From Bretschneidera sinensis (lineage: Eukaryota; Streptophyta; Magnoliopsida; Brassicales; Akaniaceae), in the NCBI GenBank assembly GCA_023935145.1, contig CM043701.1:71130317-71194316 (forward strand): 64,000 nucleotides of DNA, given 5' to 3'. Below, one piece after another: positions 40,200 to 52,981 of this stretch (position 1 is its first letter; each line of letters begins with the position of its first letter). A program made the translations under genes and the position numbers. The notes beneath the pieces were generated by a model. The model saw only the letters and a program-made list of their open reading frames with translations, was not told the origin of the DNA and ran no database searches.

Positions 40200-41728
40200 C
40201 CTGATTTTCGACTTAACGCACCTGCTAAAAAATTGGCTTTTCCTGGATAATAATTAGTAGTACAATCATAATCCTTAATTAATTATATCCATCTCCTCTG
40301 CCTCAAATTTAAATCTTTCTAAGTAAACAAATATTTCAAACTCTTATGATAAGTAAAGGTTTCACATGTCTCCCCATACAAATAATGTCTCCAAATTTTC
40401 AGAGTAAATACAACAACAGTTAACTCCAAATCATGAATATGATAATTGCGCTCATGGTTCTTTAACTACCTAGATGCATAGGACATGACTTTACCATTTT
40501 TTATTAATACACATCTAAGACCACGAGGAGATGCATCACTAAAAAACACAAATCCTTGCCTACTAACAAGAAGAGTCAGTATTTGAGCCGTTGTCAACAT
40601 CTCATGGAAACTCTCTTCACATTCCTCAATCCACTAAAACATAACATATTTTCAGGTCAATCTGGTTAATGGTGTAGCTATCAAAGAAAATACCTTAATA
40701 AATCTCCTATAATATCTAGCTAGACCAAGAAAACTCCGAACCTCCATCACATTTTTTGGTTTATCCCAATTAACCACTGCTTCTACCTTTTGATGTTCTA
40801 CATAAATTCCGTCATCAGAAATCACATGACCTAAAAAGAAAACTTTAGTAAGCCAGAATTCACATTTTTTTAATTTAGCATATAATTGTTTCTCTCTCAA
40901 AGTCTGCAATACAATCTTCAAATGTTGCCTATGGTCTACCTTATTTCTAGAATACACCAATATATCATCAATAAATACCACAACAAAATAGTCAAGCAAA
41001 GATTTAAACACCCTATTCGTCATATCCATAAAGGTTGCATGTGCATTAGTCAATCCAAAAAACATAACCATAAATTCATAATGACCATAACAAGTACAAA
41101 ATGCAGTCTTTGATACATCAGTTTCCTTGACTTTTAATTGATGATAACCTGACCTCAAATTAATTTAAGAAAATACATAGGCTCCTTGTAATCGATCAAA
41201 TAAATCATCAATCCTAGGCAAATGATATTTATTTTTCACAGTCACCCGATTCAACTGCCTATAATCAATACATAATCTCATGGTACCATATTTCTTCTTC
41301 AAAAATAGAATAGGAGCACCCCAAGGTGATATACTCAGTCTATTGAATCCCTTATCTAAGAACTCCTGCAATTGAACCTTAAGTTCCTTAAGCTCAACTG
41401 GGGCCATACAATATGGTGCAATAGAAATAGGATTAGTATTAGGAACCAAATCTATTACAAACTCAATCTCTCGATTTGGTGGCAACCCTAAAAAATCCTC
41501 TGGAAACATATCAGGAAGCTCCCTAACCACAAGAATATCTTCTAACTTTGAAACGCCTTTCTTACAATCAACCACAAATGCTAAACACCCACTATAACCC
41601 TTATTAAGCATTTTTGGGCTTTCAAAGCTGATATGATGATTGTAGGAATTATTTTTTTTATCTTTACAAAACTTAAATTCATCCTCCCCAAGGATCCGAA
41701 AAATAATTGTTTTTCTAAAACAATCCAC
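40200..41728 (-). pseudogene. D reverse transcriptase and RNase H
   Basis: 41728-41165: [64 protein letters not shown] at 41164-41166 and an Asp-to-Asn change hit the first catalytic motif (now [10 protein letters not shown]). 41158-40652: [24 protein letters not shown] (intact DD), [19 protein letters not shown]. RNase H to 40200 reads FSDASPRGLRCVLIK, LKYLFTQKDLNLRQRRW-like sequence and FLAGALSRK, where ADALSRK is expected. Confidence 0.85.
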
Positions 41729-41812
41729 ACAAGCATAATGTTATGCCAATCGATCCATACCCAGAATTACATCAAAATCCACCATCTCTAAAGGAATTAA
41801 ATCCACATAAAA

Positions 41813-42028
41813 CTAACGCCCAACTAATTGCAACACATAACCCTTATATGCATTGATCACCGCCACACTATTTCCAATAGGATTTTCTATGGATAAAATA
41901 CACCCAAGAGATGATATAAACCTATCAGCATGCATAGCAAAAGACACTAAAACAAATGAGTGCGTAGATATAGAATCAATTAAAATTCTAGTATCTAAAC
42001 CAAATAGTAAAACCATATATGTCACCAC
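41813..42028 (-). pseudogene. D aspartic protease
   Basis: TRILIDSISTHSFV corresponds to the active site of Tekay proteases (usually VLIDSGSTHSF), with Gly replaced by Ile. It is followed by the usual flap-side hydrophobic segment. Short and probably inactive. Confidence 0.7.
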
Positions 42029-42206
42029 ATTCAGAACAGCCTGAACATCCTGTTGAATAAGTTAATAGACTCTACCCTAAGCTCTGACTAAGCTGTCCAT
42101 GTCTCCCTTCTTGTCTTTCCCTAGACTCTTGATAATTACCACCACCATCTCCACCTCGACTTTTCTGTCCCTTATTACCACCCATGGCTCGAAAAGATCA
42201 TGAACC

Positions 42207-43360
42207 CTATTGACTATCCCTAGTACCTCTAGTACTCATTGTACTAGAACCAAGTGTCACATGCTGAGTACACTCACATTCCATGTGACCTCTACCACCA
42301 CAAGTATAACATATCAACTCAACAAATCCATAATCTGCAGCAACATGAAAATATCTCCCACATCGAAAACAAACTATATGCTTGAATGAAGGAGTCATCC
42401 TACTAGGTTTCCCCTGTATCTATGACATAGAACCTCGAAATTGTCGATATAGTCAAGAAAAATGACTACCACTAGGAACACTATAATGACGAAACCTAGC
42501 CTCTTCTCTTCTCGACTGAGGTACACCAAATGACTGTCTCAGTACTCCAAACTGTCTCCTTTAATCTCTCAGGCTCTCAAATTCCAACTGAACTCTCTCA
42601 ACAATTAGAGTATTATCTGTCAACTGAGGAAATAAAGTAAATTCCAAGATAGAAATTCTAGAACAAATCTCCCAACGAATTTTATCCAGAAACTCTTGAA
42701 TTTTATCATGCTTAATACTCATCAAAGATGAGGCATATCGTGTCAAGGCCATAAATTGAGCCTTAAACTCAATTAATCTCATTTGTGGAATCTGACAAAG
42801 CTCTACAAACTCTCAACATCTCTCAGCTTTATAAGTATCAGGAAAATGTTCCCTAAAGAAAATCTCCACAAAATCATCCCAAGTCTAAGGCTGTGAATCA
42901 TACGTACTGAATCCTACCAATAACGGGCCTCCTATACAAATAAGAACACTACAAAGGTAATCTTCTGCTCATCAGTAATATCCATAACTTAATAAAGATT
43001 ATGCAGACGATTGATCAACTCTTTACACAATGTAGGATTAGTGGAACCAGAAAACAAGGGTGGGTTCATCTTTCAAAACTATTCAAAAGTTGTACTACAG
43101 ACCCCATGACAAAGTACTAATTGCTCAGACATTTCCTCTTGTTGAACTATAGGTCTCCCCTAGATCCACAAGCTACATCTCTCTGTTCAGCATTGTGTTT
43201 CTCATCAAACATACGAGCAAACACTTCAAATACCTAAGTCACCAAGGCAAGATCAGCCTGTCCAGTTTGAGTAGCAATCACTGAAACACCAATCACAGAA
43301 GGATAACTAGATATCTCATTCTCTCTTGGAGGAACATGCTCTATAAGTGACCCATGTTCA
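42207..43360 (-). pseudogene. D gag with zinc knuckles
   Basis: 42782-42561 is part of the capsid region (EFKAQFMALTRYASSL, QEFLDKIRWEICSRI). 42398-42207 holds HIVCFRCGRYFHVAADY and LICYTCGGRGHMECEC, two zinc-knuckle-like segments, the first missing its last Cys. Upstream to 43360 the sequence is too decayed to place domains. Confidence 0.75.
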
Positions 43361-43363
43361 AAA

Positions 43364-43373
43364 ACTGATACCA
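43364..43373 (-). other. D primer-binding site remnant
   Basis: Plus-strand ACTGATACCA reads TGGTATCAGT, the first nine bases of the iMet site TGGTATCAGAGC. Six bases from the LTR. Confidence 0.6.
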
Positions 43374-44026
43374 AAAATTGTCATGACCCAAAAACATAAG
43401 ATTACCCTTATGAGTCAAGGGTGTACAATCAATTTAATTATTTTATTTTACTATGAGTCCATTTTCTCATTTTCATCATCAACAATTAACTCAATAAAAA
43501 CCTCAACTTTTCTCTTTTCTTTTATGGATAAAAGATATATGTACAATCCATATCAAATTTATCAAAATTTTACAACATAACCAGAAATTAATTACAATAA
43601 ACAATAGCCTAAAGGGAGATGCTAAAGAGACCACCTAAGCCAGAAGACACTCCTGATGGGAAAAAAGACTTCTAACACTCCTCAAAACCTGTATATTTCA
43701 ATAAAGAAATGACCAATCAGTTTTTAAAGCCGATATGAGTTTAAACTACCAAAATTCAAATTCTCATGCATCAAGAAATCGCATTTGTTATATAAAAACG
43801 TATAAACAAATTTAGAAAACATTTAGAACATAAACTTTGGATTTGATCCAAACACAAATCATTATTGATCATTTTGAAACAAATTATCATAAATTAATAT
43901 TGAAAGTCATCAAACATTTCTTTTCATCATCTCAAATCCCATAAGTAATCAAATCATCTCTTTTCTTGGGTTGGTTTCCAAAGAGCAAGTATATACAAAA
44001 TCAATATATAAATGTGTCATCATCCT

Positions 44027-44042
44027 GTATCCCCATCTAGTA

Positions 44043-44081
<39 letters not shown>

Positions 44082-44315
44082 AATTGTCCTAATCTAGCAA
44101 GACTAATAACTGTCCCCATCCAGCAGGACACATATCTGAATAAAAAATACATACTACAACTAAGGACGGAGTAATATCTAAGGCTCACTCTTTTTATTAT
44201 CTCGTATCCCCATCCAGCAAGATACTCATATCCCTATCGAGCAAGATACTCGTATCTCCATCTAGCAGCATATGTACATAATACAATATAATAAATGTCT
44301 CGATCCAGCAAGACA
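44027..44315. repeat. Dyad-repeat array in D right LTR, seven units
   Basis: Core ATC at 44035, 44092, 44118, 44212, 44236, 44260 and 44303. Arms include TATCC/GGATA, TGTCC/GGACA and, at 44303, TGTCT/AGACA around GATCCAGCA. The (TA)n at 44046-44078 has displaced sequence next to the first unit. Confidence 0.9.
44046..44078. repeat. (TA)n microsatellite in D right LTR
   Basis: About 16 TA units. The left LTR has TACATATGATAATATCC at this place, so the expansion is private to this LTR. Confidence 0.9.
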
Positions 44316-45510
44316 CTTATGTGTATTATTACAACATCAGTACCACGCTCATTCTCATCATTCAATAACAATTTTCATTCTCAATTCTTTTTATACTCAA
44401 AACTGAATATAAACAGTTTATTTCAATAGATACAACTCTTCTCATAAATTATTAAAAATAACCAATCATATCAAATTAGAGATAATAATTTATATATCTT
44501 CACAAATCATTCCAAATGTACAAATTTATCTTTTTCTCAAACATATCATAAATTCAAGCACAAAACACATTTTTACCATATAAAAATTAATGAGAATTTA
44601 TATAAAATTTGGTAGTAAAAACTCACATCAACTACACCCAATCCATATACTTTTCACAAAGCAAGCTTACTTGGATCTACTCTTCCTACTGTACTTCCAC
44701 TTAACAAGAATATGCTAACCAGTATTACTATCTCAAAACTTGATCTAAACCCTTTATAATGGGTTAAATGCATGTACATAGGTATACATGTTCCAACCTA
44801 TTTTAAAATTCAAAATTTTAGTTACTTGAACTCTTTTCTTTACATATTCCATAAAAATTTGAACATCCCCAAACACATATATTTCATATAAAAAATCTAA
44901 TTTCAGTTAGTATATTTATATAAAAAAAAATTAGATTTTTAACCTCCTAATACCTTTAATTATACCATAAATTTTTGAACAATTAATCTAAAAGCTTTAA
45001 ATAAGAAAATTCATCTGTTGTGCAATAGTTTTACAACTTTAATAATTTAATAATTAAAATTTATGTCTATATACATGAAACAAACGATTCTTTAGCTAAA
45101 TGTTTCATTATAATATAAAATTGAAAAATGGGTCTTATTGAAAACTTACCAAAATATAATGAAATCTTGGTATTGAAGTTGGATAATTGAAATTATCTAA
45201 AACTTTTGAAGAATTTCTATCTAAATTTTGCTAGAGAGAAATAGAGTTTAAGAAAGAAAGAAAGAAAAAAAATGAAGAAAAGATGTAAGGCGTGGGAATG
45301 AAAGCTAGATTTTAAAGTTTTTTTCTCACTTTTTTTTATAAAACCAAATCCTTCATGTGAACATGAAGGCTTACCGTGTTCTTCTTTTGCCACTTTATTT
45401 TTTTAATATTTTTTATTATATTATATAATATTATAACATTTGACAACATTTGGAAACTTATATATGTTTCCCGACATTTCTTGTTGTCACCATTCATTTA
45501 AACTTAAATT

Positions 45511-45541
<31 letters not shown>

Positions 45542-45628
45542 TAAACTTTGGTACATGAAGTTCCAGCATGTTTTGCGTCTTTTATTTTTTTTTTAAATTA
45601 CCATACCCTTTAATGTGAAGATTTTACA

Positions 45629-45891
45629 TCTATTATCTCATTGCATCAAACTTACTAGGATTTGGTTCTGGTTAGAACAAGAAGAAGAGTGCAACTTCTT
45701 CTTGTTGGGCAAGGAATTGTATCTTAGGGATAGAATTTCCATATAAACTCTTGCACTATATAAGGGAAATTACTATTCTTGGGATAGCTTTGAATCAAAG
45801 TGTCTTACCTAACATTAAAAATTTTCATTGCATTTTACTTCTTCTTGGTTTTTGTCAATTCATAATTTATATCAATATGTTTTATATAACA
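45629..45891 (+). repeat. C 5' LTR, second part
   Basis: Continues C's LTR after D: ATTATCTCATTGCATC, GGTTCTGGTTAGAACAAG, GGGATAGAATTTCCATAT, CTTGCACTATA, ending TTTTATATAACA. Matches 63220-63470. Confidence 0.85.
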
Positions 45892-45920
45892 ATTTAAGAA
45901 TAGTAATTATCTTGTGTCTA

Positions 45921-46345
45921 TTATGGAATTTGCGATTGTTAAATCCCAATTACATGACATTGAAAGGCCAGAACATTTCAATAGGTTGAACTATAAGCAC
46001 TAGAGTATGAAGATTGGCTATCAACTTACTGTTGCAAAAGTTGCCTATGTACTATCGGTTGCATTTCCATAAAAGGAAGTTATTAATGGAGAACTTACTG
46101 ACAAGCAAAATAAGTGGGTGGAGGATGATTACATATGTCGATTCATGATCCTTAACGACATATCCAATTCCCTGTTCAATGTGTTCCACACTCACACAAC
46201 TGCTATGGATTTATGGAATGCTCTCCAAAATAGGTATGTCACTAAATATGTTTGTAATAAATATTTCCTTGTTAACAAGAATATTGAGTATAAAATGATT
46301 GATTTTAAGCTTGTCATTGATCAAGTCAATGAACTCAGTGATATT
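45921..46345 (+). pseudogene. C gag, first part
   Basis: ATG at 45925: MEFAIVKSQLHDIERPEHFN, then WVEDDYICRFMILNDISNSL, TTAMDLWNALQNRY and MIDFKLVIDQVNELSDI. This is a copia gag of the type with LWNALE.RY. Stops occur at about 46003 and 46072. Solo LTR R1 enters after GATATT. Confidence 0.8.
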
Positions 46346-47245
46346 TGTTGGGAAACCACCCTCAAGATGCCCAGGAGGTGATCTTCCAAACACCCAAGTC
46401 TAGAGTGACTTGTATAAAGAAAAGAGACAGCAACCAATCAAAGCAAGAAAGAAAAGAACCCAAGCAATTTTTTGACGAGGTTCGACAAAATGCCTACGTC
46501 CCCGTGAGCTCCTCCGAGCTCTCTGCACTATCTTATCAATAGAGTTCTTTACAATCAGCAACACCTTTCCAAGAACTCACATGTTCTTAAAGAACAAAAG
46601 AAGAAGAAGTAAAAGAAAGTGATAAGAACTAACCCTAGAATTTTCCCAAGAAAATTCATCTTACAAGCCCTTGAATCCCCTTTTTATTCTACTCTCTCTT
46701 TCTAAACAACCAGCCTTCACAATGAGTCTCTCTTGTTTTGTGTCTTTGCACTTTTACAATTGATCTCACTTTCAATCACAAGTTTTTCACAAGTTATCAC
46801 ATTTTTTTGTTGAGATTGAAGCTAGGTGACCCTATATATAATGCACCAACTTCTTGACCAATCTTGAGGGTCAATATCCACCCTTAGATTTTGAGGACCA
46901 ATCAACCTTAGCCCCTCATCAATCCTAAGTGATGTTGTGCATTTTAATTTTGTATCCACACACCTTTCAAATGCTGAAACCAAGTTGGCCATGTGTGCCT
47001 TCAAGCTGCAGACCAAAACAGGGCAAGCCGCGGCTCAAGGCAGGGCTGAACATCACCATGTTTATCTCCATTCTGGGTGCCGCAACCTGGGATAGGCTGA
47101 GCCATAGCGCACACCTCCTCCAGCACTTCTCCTTTGCTAGGTGCCGCACCTTGGAAGACTTGGGCCGTGGCGCACACTGGTGTGCACTTGATGCTGATTT
47201 TTCCTTCTTCCATCTTCTATTTAATCCTTTGAAAAAACTCTTACA
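46346..47245 (-). mobile_element. Solo LTR R1 of the F copia family (ATATT duplication)
   Basis: 900 bp, plus strand TGTTGGGAAACC to CTCTTACA, flanked by ATATT (46341-46345 and 47246-47250). Homologous to F's LTRs (CCAAGTCTAGAGTGACTTG, TTCGACAAAATGCCTACG). The gag frame resumes at once (IVTKCADTGEPISETFQV). U3 holds GCCGCGGCTCA at 47027-47037 and GCCGTGGCGCACAC at 47164-47177. Confidence 0.9.
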
Positions 47246-47250
47246 ATATT

Positions 47251-47710
47251 GTTACTAAATGTGCTGATACGGGTGAACCAATTTCTGAGACTTTCCAAGT
47301 TTCAACGATCATTGGAAAACTTCCATCTTCTTGGAAGGATTACCAGCGAGTATTAAAGTACAAAAGAAAATATCTAAATTTGGATCAAGTACTTTAACAC
47401 AATCAGATTGAGAGTGGGGCTAGAAATAGAGAGATGCTTGATAACAAAGGAAAGAATGAAAAAATTATGAATATGGAAAAACCAGGATCTAATAACTCTA
47501 CTTCTAATAGAAAGTTTCAAAAGAAAGGCTCTTTCAATGGCAAGAGAAAGAATGAGTTATTTAAGAAATTTGAGAACAAAAAGAAGAAAGTTCTTTGCTA
47601 TGTATGTCGATAAATAAGTCATGTAGCTAATATGTGTCACCACCGAAAGGGTTACAAAAAAAAAATCCAAAGTGGTTGAGGAAAGTGATATGGTTGCAAT
47701 GATCACTTAG
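47251..47710 (+). pseudogene. C gag, second part with zinc knuckle
   Basis: FQVSTIIGKLPSSWKDYQRV and a basic asparagine/lysine-rich stretch lead to CYVCR.ISHVANMCH, a CX2CX4HX4C knuckle with a TAA at its fifth position. The end of gag is frame-broken by an A run near 47655. Confidence 0.8.
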
Positions 47711-47716
47711 GTTTTC

Positions 47717-47990
47717 ATGGTTAACATGGATGATGAATGGTGGATTGATTCTGGAGTAATCTGCCATTTGACTCCTCATAAGAATGTATTCAAGGTATAT
47801 GGTGTCTTTAATGGAGAAAAACCTATCTTCATGGGTAACTCCACTACATGGTCAATGATGGGCAAAGGAACTGTGCAACTTTCTCTTACATCCAGAAATG
47901 TTATCACCCTCAAAGATGTGTATCATATTTCATGCCTTTGGAAGAGTCTTGTGCCTATTAAGAAACTTGATGACCATGGATTATTTAAAG
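47717..47990 (+). pseudogene. C aspartic protease
   Basis: DEWWIDSGVICHLTPHKNVF has the copia protease active site (DSG), and KGTVQLSLTSRNVITLKDVY follows. Open until R2 enters after TAAAG. The last codons of the frame beyond 47990 come from R2. Confidence 0.85.
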
Positions 47991-48989
47991 TGTTGGAAAT
48001 CACCTTGACAAGATGCCCAGGTGGTGATCTTCCAAATACCCAAGTCTAGAATGACTTGTAAAGATTTGGAATCAAAAACAGGAATAGAAAATCAAAGAAA
48101 GAAATAAGACAAGCAATTGTTATCGAGGTTCGACAATGTGCCTACGTCCCTGTGAGTTCCTCCGAACTCTCTGCACTAAATTAAATGGTTCTTACAAGTT
48201 ACAGCAATCCCCTTCAAGAAACCCAAGTTCTTGAAGAAACCAAGAAGAAAAGAAAGGAAGAAGATAAGAACTAACAATGCTCTCTCCTATACTACTCTTT
48301 CTTCTTTACAACCAGCCTCTCTACAATGAGTCCCTCTTGTGTTTGTTTCTTTGCACTCTCACACAATTCGCTCTTTCACACACATGTCTCACAAGTTACA
48401 TTACATCTTGTGGCCCAATTTTTGAGATTGAACCTAGATGACCCTTTATATAGTGCACCCACTTCTTGTCCATTCTTGAGATTCAATCCTCACCCTTTGA
48501 TCATGATTGCCACTTAATCACGGCCCTCCATCAATCGTAAGTGGTGCTGTGCATTTTAACCTTGCACCCATACACCTAAGAGAGGGTTAAAATAAGTTGT
48601 CCATGTGTGCTTGACTTTTCCTAGTGCCTAGGTGCTCAACAGAGCGCGGTGCGGTGCTGGGCAGAGTCCCTTTGCACAGTTTCTCGGCGGTGCACCGTTG
48701 GTGGGGAGTGGTGCAGTGCTAGGGCACTTTAGGAGGCATGCATTTTGGATGGTGCAGTGCTGGGCTGTGCGCGGTGCGGTGCTGGCCATCACCTGTAGTG
48801 CGCACACACCTTCAGCTTGTGTGCAGAAGTGCACACACTAGTGCACCTACCCTTACCTTGCTCCAAAGTGATGCACACACATGTGTGCAGTCCTTTAACT
48901 TGCTAAACTTTAATCTCCAACCTTGGTTTAGACTTTAACCATCTTTGAGCCATGTTTTGACATTTTTAAACCTTAGACAAATACCAACA
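47991..48989 (-). mobile_element. Solo LTR R2 of the F copia family (TAAAG duplication)
   Basis: 999 bp from TGTTGGAAATCACC to ATACCAACA with perfect TAAAG at 47986-47990 and 48990-48994. Its U3 differs from F and R1 in its motif set: GGTGCGGTGCTGG at 48648-48660 and 48773-48785, and GGTGCAGTGCTGG at 48751-48763. Confidence 0.9.
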
Positions 48990-48994
48990 TAAAG

Positions 48995-50353
48995 TTTTAT
49001 TTGATTCCCAAAAAATGATCATCTCTAAAAAAGGATCCTTTTTTGGGAAAGGCTATAAGAAAGACAATATGTATTTGCTATGTATAAATAAAGATGCCCT
49101 TATTTCTACTTATATTATTAATAGAAATGTTAATCATATTTTGGCATTATAGAATAAGGCATGTTGGTAGAAATGCTTTAGATCGCATTTTTTTTAATGG
49201 CATAATTCCTAGAACTAGTGTTTCGTTATCTACTAAAACTTCTGAATGTTGTGCACAAGCAAAAATTGATATGTCCCCTTATAAATTAGTTACAAGAAAT
49301 ATATGTTTGTTAGAATTAATGCATACTGATTTATGTGATAACAAAAATAAATTAACTAGAGCTGGTCAGAGATAGTTTATGACCTTTATTGATGACTTCT
49401 CTAAATATACTTATTTCTATTTACTAAGAACTAAAGATATGTGTGTGTGTTTCTTGATTAAATACTCAAAAAAAAATAAAGATGAAGCATTTTAAAATCT
49501 TTAAAGAAGAGATTGAAAATAAAACTAGCAAGAAGATTAAAAGATTAAGATATGATAGAAGTGGAGAACATAAGCCAAATGAGTTTATTTCTTTTTGTGA
49601 AGGGTATAGTTAGAGAAAAATAAAAACCTAATTATCTTTCTCAAAATGGAATAGCTGAAAAGAAAAATAATTTTTTTTAAGAAATGGTGAGTACTATGCT
49701 TTTGCATTCTCATTTACTTACTAGTTTTTGGGGTGAAGCTTTACATATTTCATATTATATTAGTAATAGAATATTACATAAAAAAACTCTTTTATGAATT
49801 ATTGAATGGAAGTAAACCAAGCATTGATTATTTTAAAGTCTGGGGTTGCATTGCATATGTTTTAGATGCTACACAAAAGAGACCTAAGCTTCATAGTAAA
49901 GCAACTAAATATGTATTTATTGGCTATTCCTCGGTTTGTAAAGCATTTAGATTCTTAAATCTTAGTACAAATAGTGTGTTTGAATCTTGTAATGCAATTT
50001 ACTTTGAGCACTTAAATATCAAAGATGGAGATAAATTAGAAATGGACAAAGATTTTAATGAACTGGAACAACTTGTTGTATCTATATCTATGCATAATAA
50101 TCATGGCACACGTGACACTCATGACACACTTAATGCACAAGAAATTGAATCTATGCATAATGCACATAAACATGATCATACTTTACAAGCATCAACATCT
50201 ACACAAGAACATAAGGTCTTGAGAATAAGCAAAAGGAAAAGAACTGAAAAGTATCTTGGCCTAGGTATGTTTACCTTTATGTTAGAAGATGATCCTACAA
50301 CTGTTGTTGAAGCTATATCTTTACCTAATAGTGACTTATGGAAAAGGATATGA
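48995..50353 (+). pseudogene. C GAG-pre-integrase and integrase
   Basis: LWHYRIRHVGRNALDRIFFN-type pre-integrase (frame-broken start), then CLLELMHTDLCDNKN and MTFIDDFSKYTYFYLLRTKD (catalytic region), then several frameshifts. 49733-50353 is open: LFYELLNGSKPSIDYFKVWG, CIAYV, KATKYVFIGYSS, the integrase C-terminal part, then a histidine-rich spacer toward RT. SQNGIAEKKN near 49640 carries the catalytic Glu. Confidence 0.8.
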
Positions 50354-51452
50354 ATGATGAGATTAAATCTATACATGATAATAAAATTTGAACTTTAACT
50401 AGTCTACCTCCTAATGCTAAACCTATTGGTTGCAAATCGGTTTTGAAAAAAAAAATTTGAAACTAGATGGTAGTATTGATAAATACAAAGCTAGATTGGT
50501 AGCTAATGGTTATAGTCAAAAGGAGGGTATAGATTATTTTGAGAATTTTTAACCTGTCACTAAATTTACTCTATTAGAATTGTGTTTTCTACGCATCTGT
50601 TTATAATTTAGAAATACACTAAATGGATGTTAAAACTGATTTTCTTAATGGTGAACTTGATGAAGATATTTATGTTAATCAACCTGAAGGCTATATTGAT
50701 AAAAAAAAATTATAAAGAGTGTAAATTAAATAAATCTTTTTATGGCTTTAAACATGCACCTAAAAAATTGTATAAGAATTTTAAAAAGGAAATTAAAAAG
50801 TTTGGATTTAATGAGAGTAAAGTAGAAAATTGTGTGTTTACTAAAGCTACTAATGATTATAAAGTTCTTATTACTCTCTATATTGATGATTTGTTGATTT
50901 TTGGTTCAAGCATGCATTGCATTAATGAGACTAAAAAGCTTTTGACTCAAACATTTGACATTAAAGACTTAGGTCATGTAGATGTCATTTTAAGAGTCAA
51001 AGTTACTAAAAAAGACAATCATTAAATCTTGACATAAGTCACATTATATTGAAAAAATGTTGAGAAAATTTGGTTACTATGATTGTAAACCAAGTAAAAC
51101 TCTTATGGATCCTCATTTTAAATTAATTCATAATGAAGGATTGCCAGTTAATCAAAGCGAGTACACTAAAATTATTGGAAGTTTAATTTATGTCATGAAT
51201 TATACTAGGCCTGATTTTGCATGTTCTATTGATATTCGAAGTAGATTTACTAGTAATCCTAATAGTGATCATTCGCTTACAGAAAAATAGAGTAATGAGA
51301 TACTGGAAACAGACATTGCATTATAGTTTGGATTATTAATATTTTACTCTTATATGGAATGTTAATAGTGATGCTAATTTGGTATCAGATAAGATAAGAT
51401 CTAAATCTACTAGTGGTTGGTTATTTACCTTAGGTGATGATATAGTGGCCTA
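50354..51452 (+). pseudogene. C reverse transcriptase and start of RNase H
   Basis: CKSVLKKK..., then [20 protein letters not shown] (first catalytic Asp), NKSFYGFKHAPKKLYKNF, TLYIDDLLIFGS (intact DD), KKLLTQTFDIKDLGHVD, then IIGSLIYVMNYTRPDFACSI. RNase H starts near 51370 (NSDANLVSDKIRSKSTSGWL). Multiple frameshifts in A and T runs. F enters after GTTTT at 51457. Confidence 0.85.
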
Positions 51453-51457
51453 GTTTT

Positions 51458-52346
51458 TGTTGGAAAATCACCTTTTGCGGAATCCCAGGTTGTGATCTTT
51501 CCAAAAACCTAAGTCTAGAATGACTTGTAATAAAACTGAAACTAAACAGGAATCAAATCAATCAAAGAAAGAACACAAGCAATTGTTGTCGAGGTTCGGC
51601 AATGTGCCTACGTCCCCGTGAGCTCCTTCGAGCTCTCTGCACTAAATTAATGGGGTTCTTACAATTACAACAACACCTCTTCAAGAATCCTCAAGTTCTT
51701 GAAGAACAAAAGAAGAGAAAAAGAAAGTGATAAGGACTAGTGTTTCCCTGGAATTTTCCCCAAGAAAATTTCAATTACAAAGCCCTTGAATCCCCAATCT
51801 ATACTACTCTCTCTCTCTAGACAACCAGCCTCTCTTGAATGAGTCTCTCCTGTGTTTAGTGTCTTTGCACTCTTACACACCATGTGTTCTATTTCACACA
51901 CATTCACATGTCATTTTTCATCACACCTTGAATGGCTCCTAGATGACCCTTTATATAGAGCAATGACTACCTCATCCAATCTTTGAGATCAATCTCAACC
52001 CTTAGATCTCAAGAACCAAAGACTCATTGCTCTCTAAGAGTCTAAGTAATCCTGTGCATTTTAACCATGTTTCACGCACCATATCAAAGTGCCCAAAATG
52101 AGGCTTCAGGTGTGCCTGGCGCCGCGGCCCAGAACAGGGCTGGCCACGGCCCAAACCAGGGCACACAACCACCAGGTGCTGGGCTCCGCGGCGGACACCA
52201 CTCTATGCCACGACGCACACCTTGGGGAGACTTCTCCATTCTTCATCCTTTGCTGGAGGCCATGGAGCACACCTCCCGGGCCGCGGTGCACAGTTGTATC
52301 TGAAGCTGACTTCTTCTCCTGTTTAATCTTTAGACAAATACCAACA
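51458..52346 (-). repeat. F 3' LTR (left)
   Basis: TGTTGGAAAATCACC to ATACCAACA, 889 bp. TATA (minus TATATAAA) at 51950-51957. A GC-rich motif cluster lies at 52110-52300. Confidence 0.9.
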
Positions 52347-52427
52347 ATCTCTACCTTTGTCTAAGCGATTAAACCCGAACTCATTGTACAGAGAACTCAG
52401 GATCCAAACTCAACTTGAGTCACCATA

Positions 52428-52913
52428 TCAACCGAATCCAATCCTAAGAAGTCCAAAGTAATGATTGAACTTGCTTAGAGGTAGAACTTTAGTACCTAAA
52501 TCTGCAGGATTTTCTTCCGTTGCGACTTTGTCCACATGAATGCATCCTTTCGTAACATTTTCCTGAATGAAATGATACCGAACATCCATATGCTTAGTCC
52601 GCTCATGGAACACCGAGTTCCTACACAAGTGCCACGCACTTTGGTTATCCGAAGACACCACCACCTGCTCTCTTAGGACCTTCCACTCTTCCATTAACCC
52701 TTTGCACCACATAGCCTCCTTTATGGCTTCCGTAGCCGCTATGTACTCAGCCTCGGTTGTTGAGAGTGCTAACACCTGCTGCAACTGAGCCTTCAAATAC
52801 CTCAGCAACCACTTCATCCCAAGCCAAAGCTTCTTTCTAGGATTACTCAATAATCTGCTGAGAACTCTAATTGCCTGAGAAATGTCGGGTCTAGTGCTTA
52901 CCATCATGAACAT
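52428..52913 (-). pseudogene. F RNase H
   Basis: MVSTRPDISQAIRVLSRLLS ends RT. WLLRYLKAQLQQVLALSTTE is a junction lacking the usual DADYAG segment between RYLK and ALSTTEAE. Then EYIAATEAIKEAMWCKGLME, VVSSDNQSAWHLCRNSVFHE, RTKHMDVRYHFIQENV and NPADLGTKVLPLSKFNH follow. The first catalytic Asp region is deleted; Glu of STTEAE and Asp of SSDNQSA remain. Confidence 0.9.
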
Positions 52914-52981
52914 GACTGATTCAACCGCACTAGAGTAAGGGATATTTTCATTTCTTTCTTCTTCTCATCCATTCCAAGACA

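Larger units (their letters stand above)
33247..45628 (-). mobile_element. Tekay-like chromovirus D
   Basis: Minus strand: 5' LTR 43379-45628, degenerate iMet primer site, gag with zinc knuckles, protease, RT, RNase H, integrase and a chromodomain-like C-terminus, then the 3' LTR 33247-35518. Perfect TCTAT duplications (33242-33246 and 45629-45633) flank it inside C's 5' LTR. Two solo LTRs sit in integrase. All coding parts are broken. The IN end with LRNKTIPLVKVL and VEEATWERES points to the Tekay clade. Confidence 0.85.
43379..45628 (-). repeat. D 5' LTR (right)
   Basis: TGTCATGACCC to GAAGATTTTACA on the plus strand, 2250 bp. Seven dyad units (44027-44315), one 24-bp unit fewer than the left LTR. 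Confidence 0.85.

Noticed and set aside
52067..52364. Proline- and alanine-rich proteins at 52067-52364 and 56782-57076
   Set aside because: They lie in the GC-rich U3 cluster of F's LTRs and are open on both strands.
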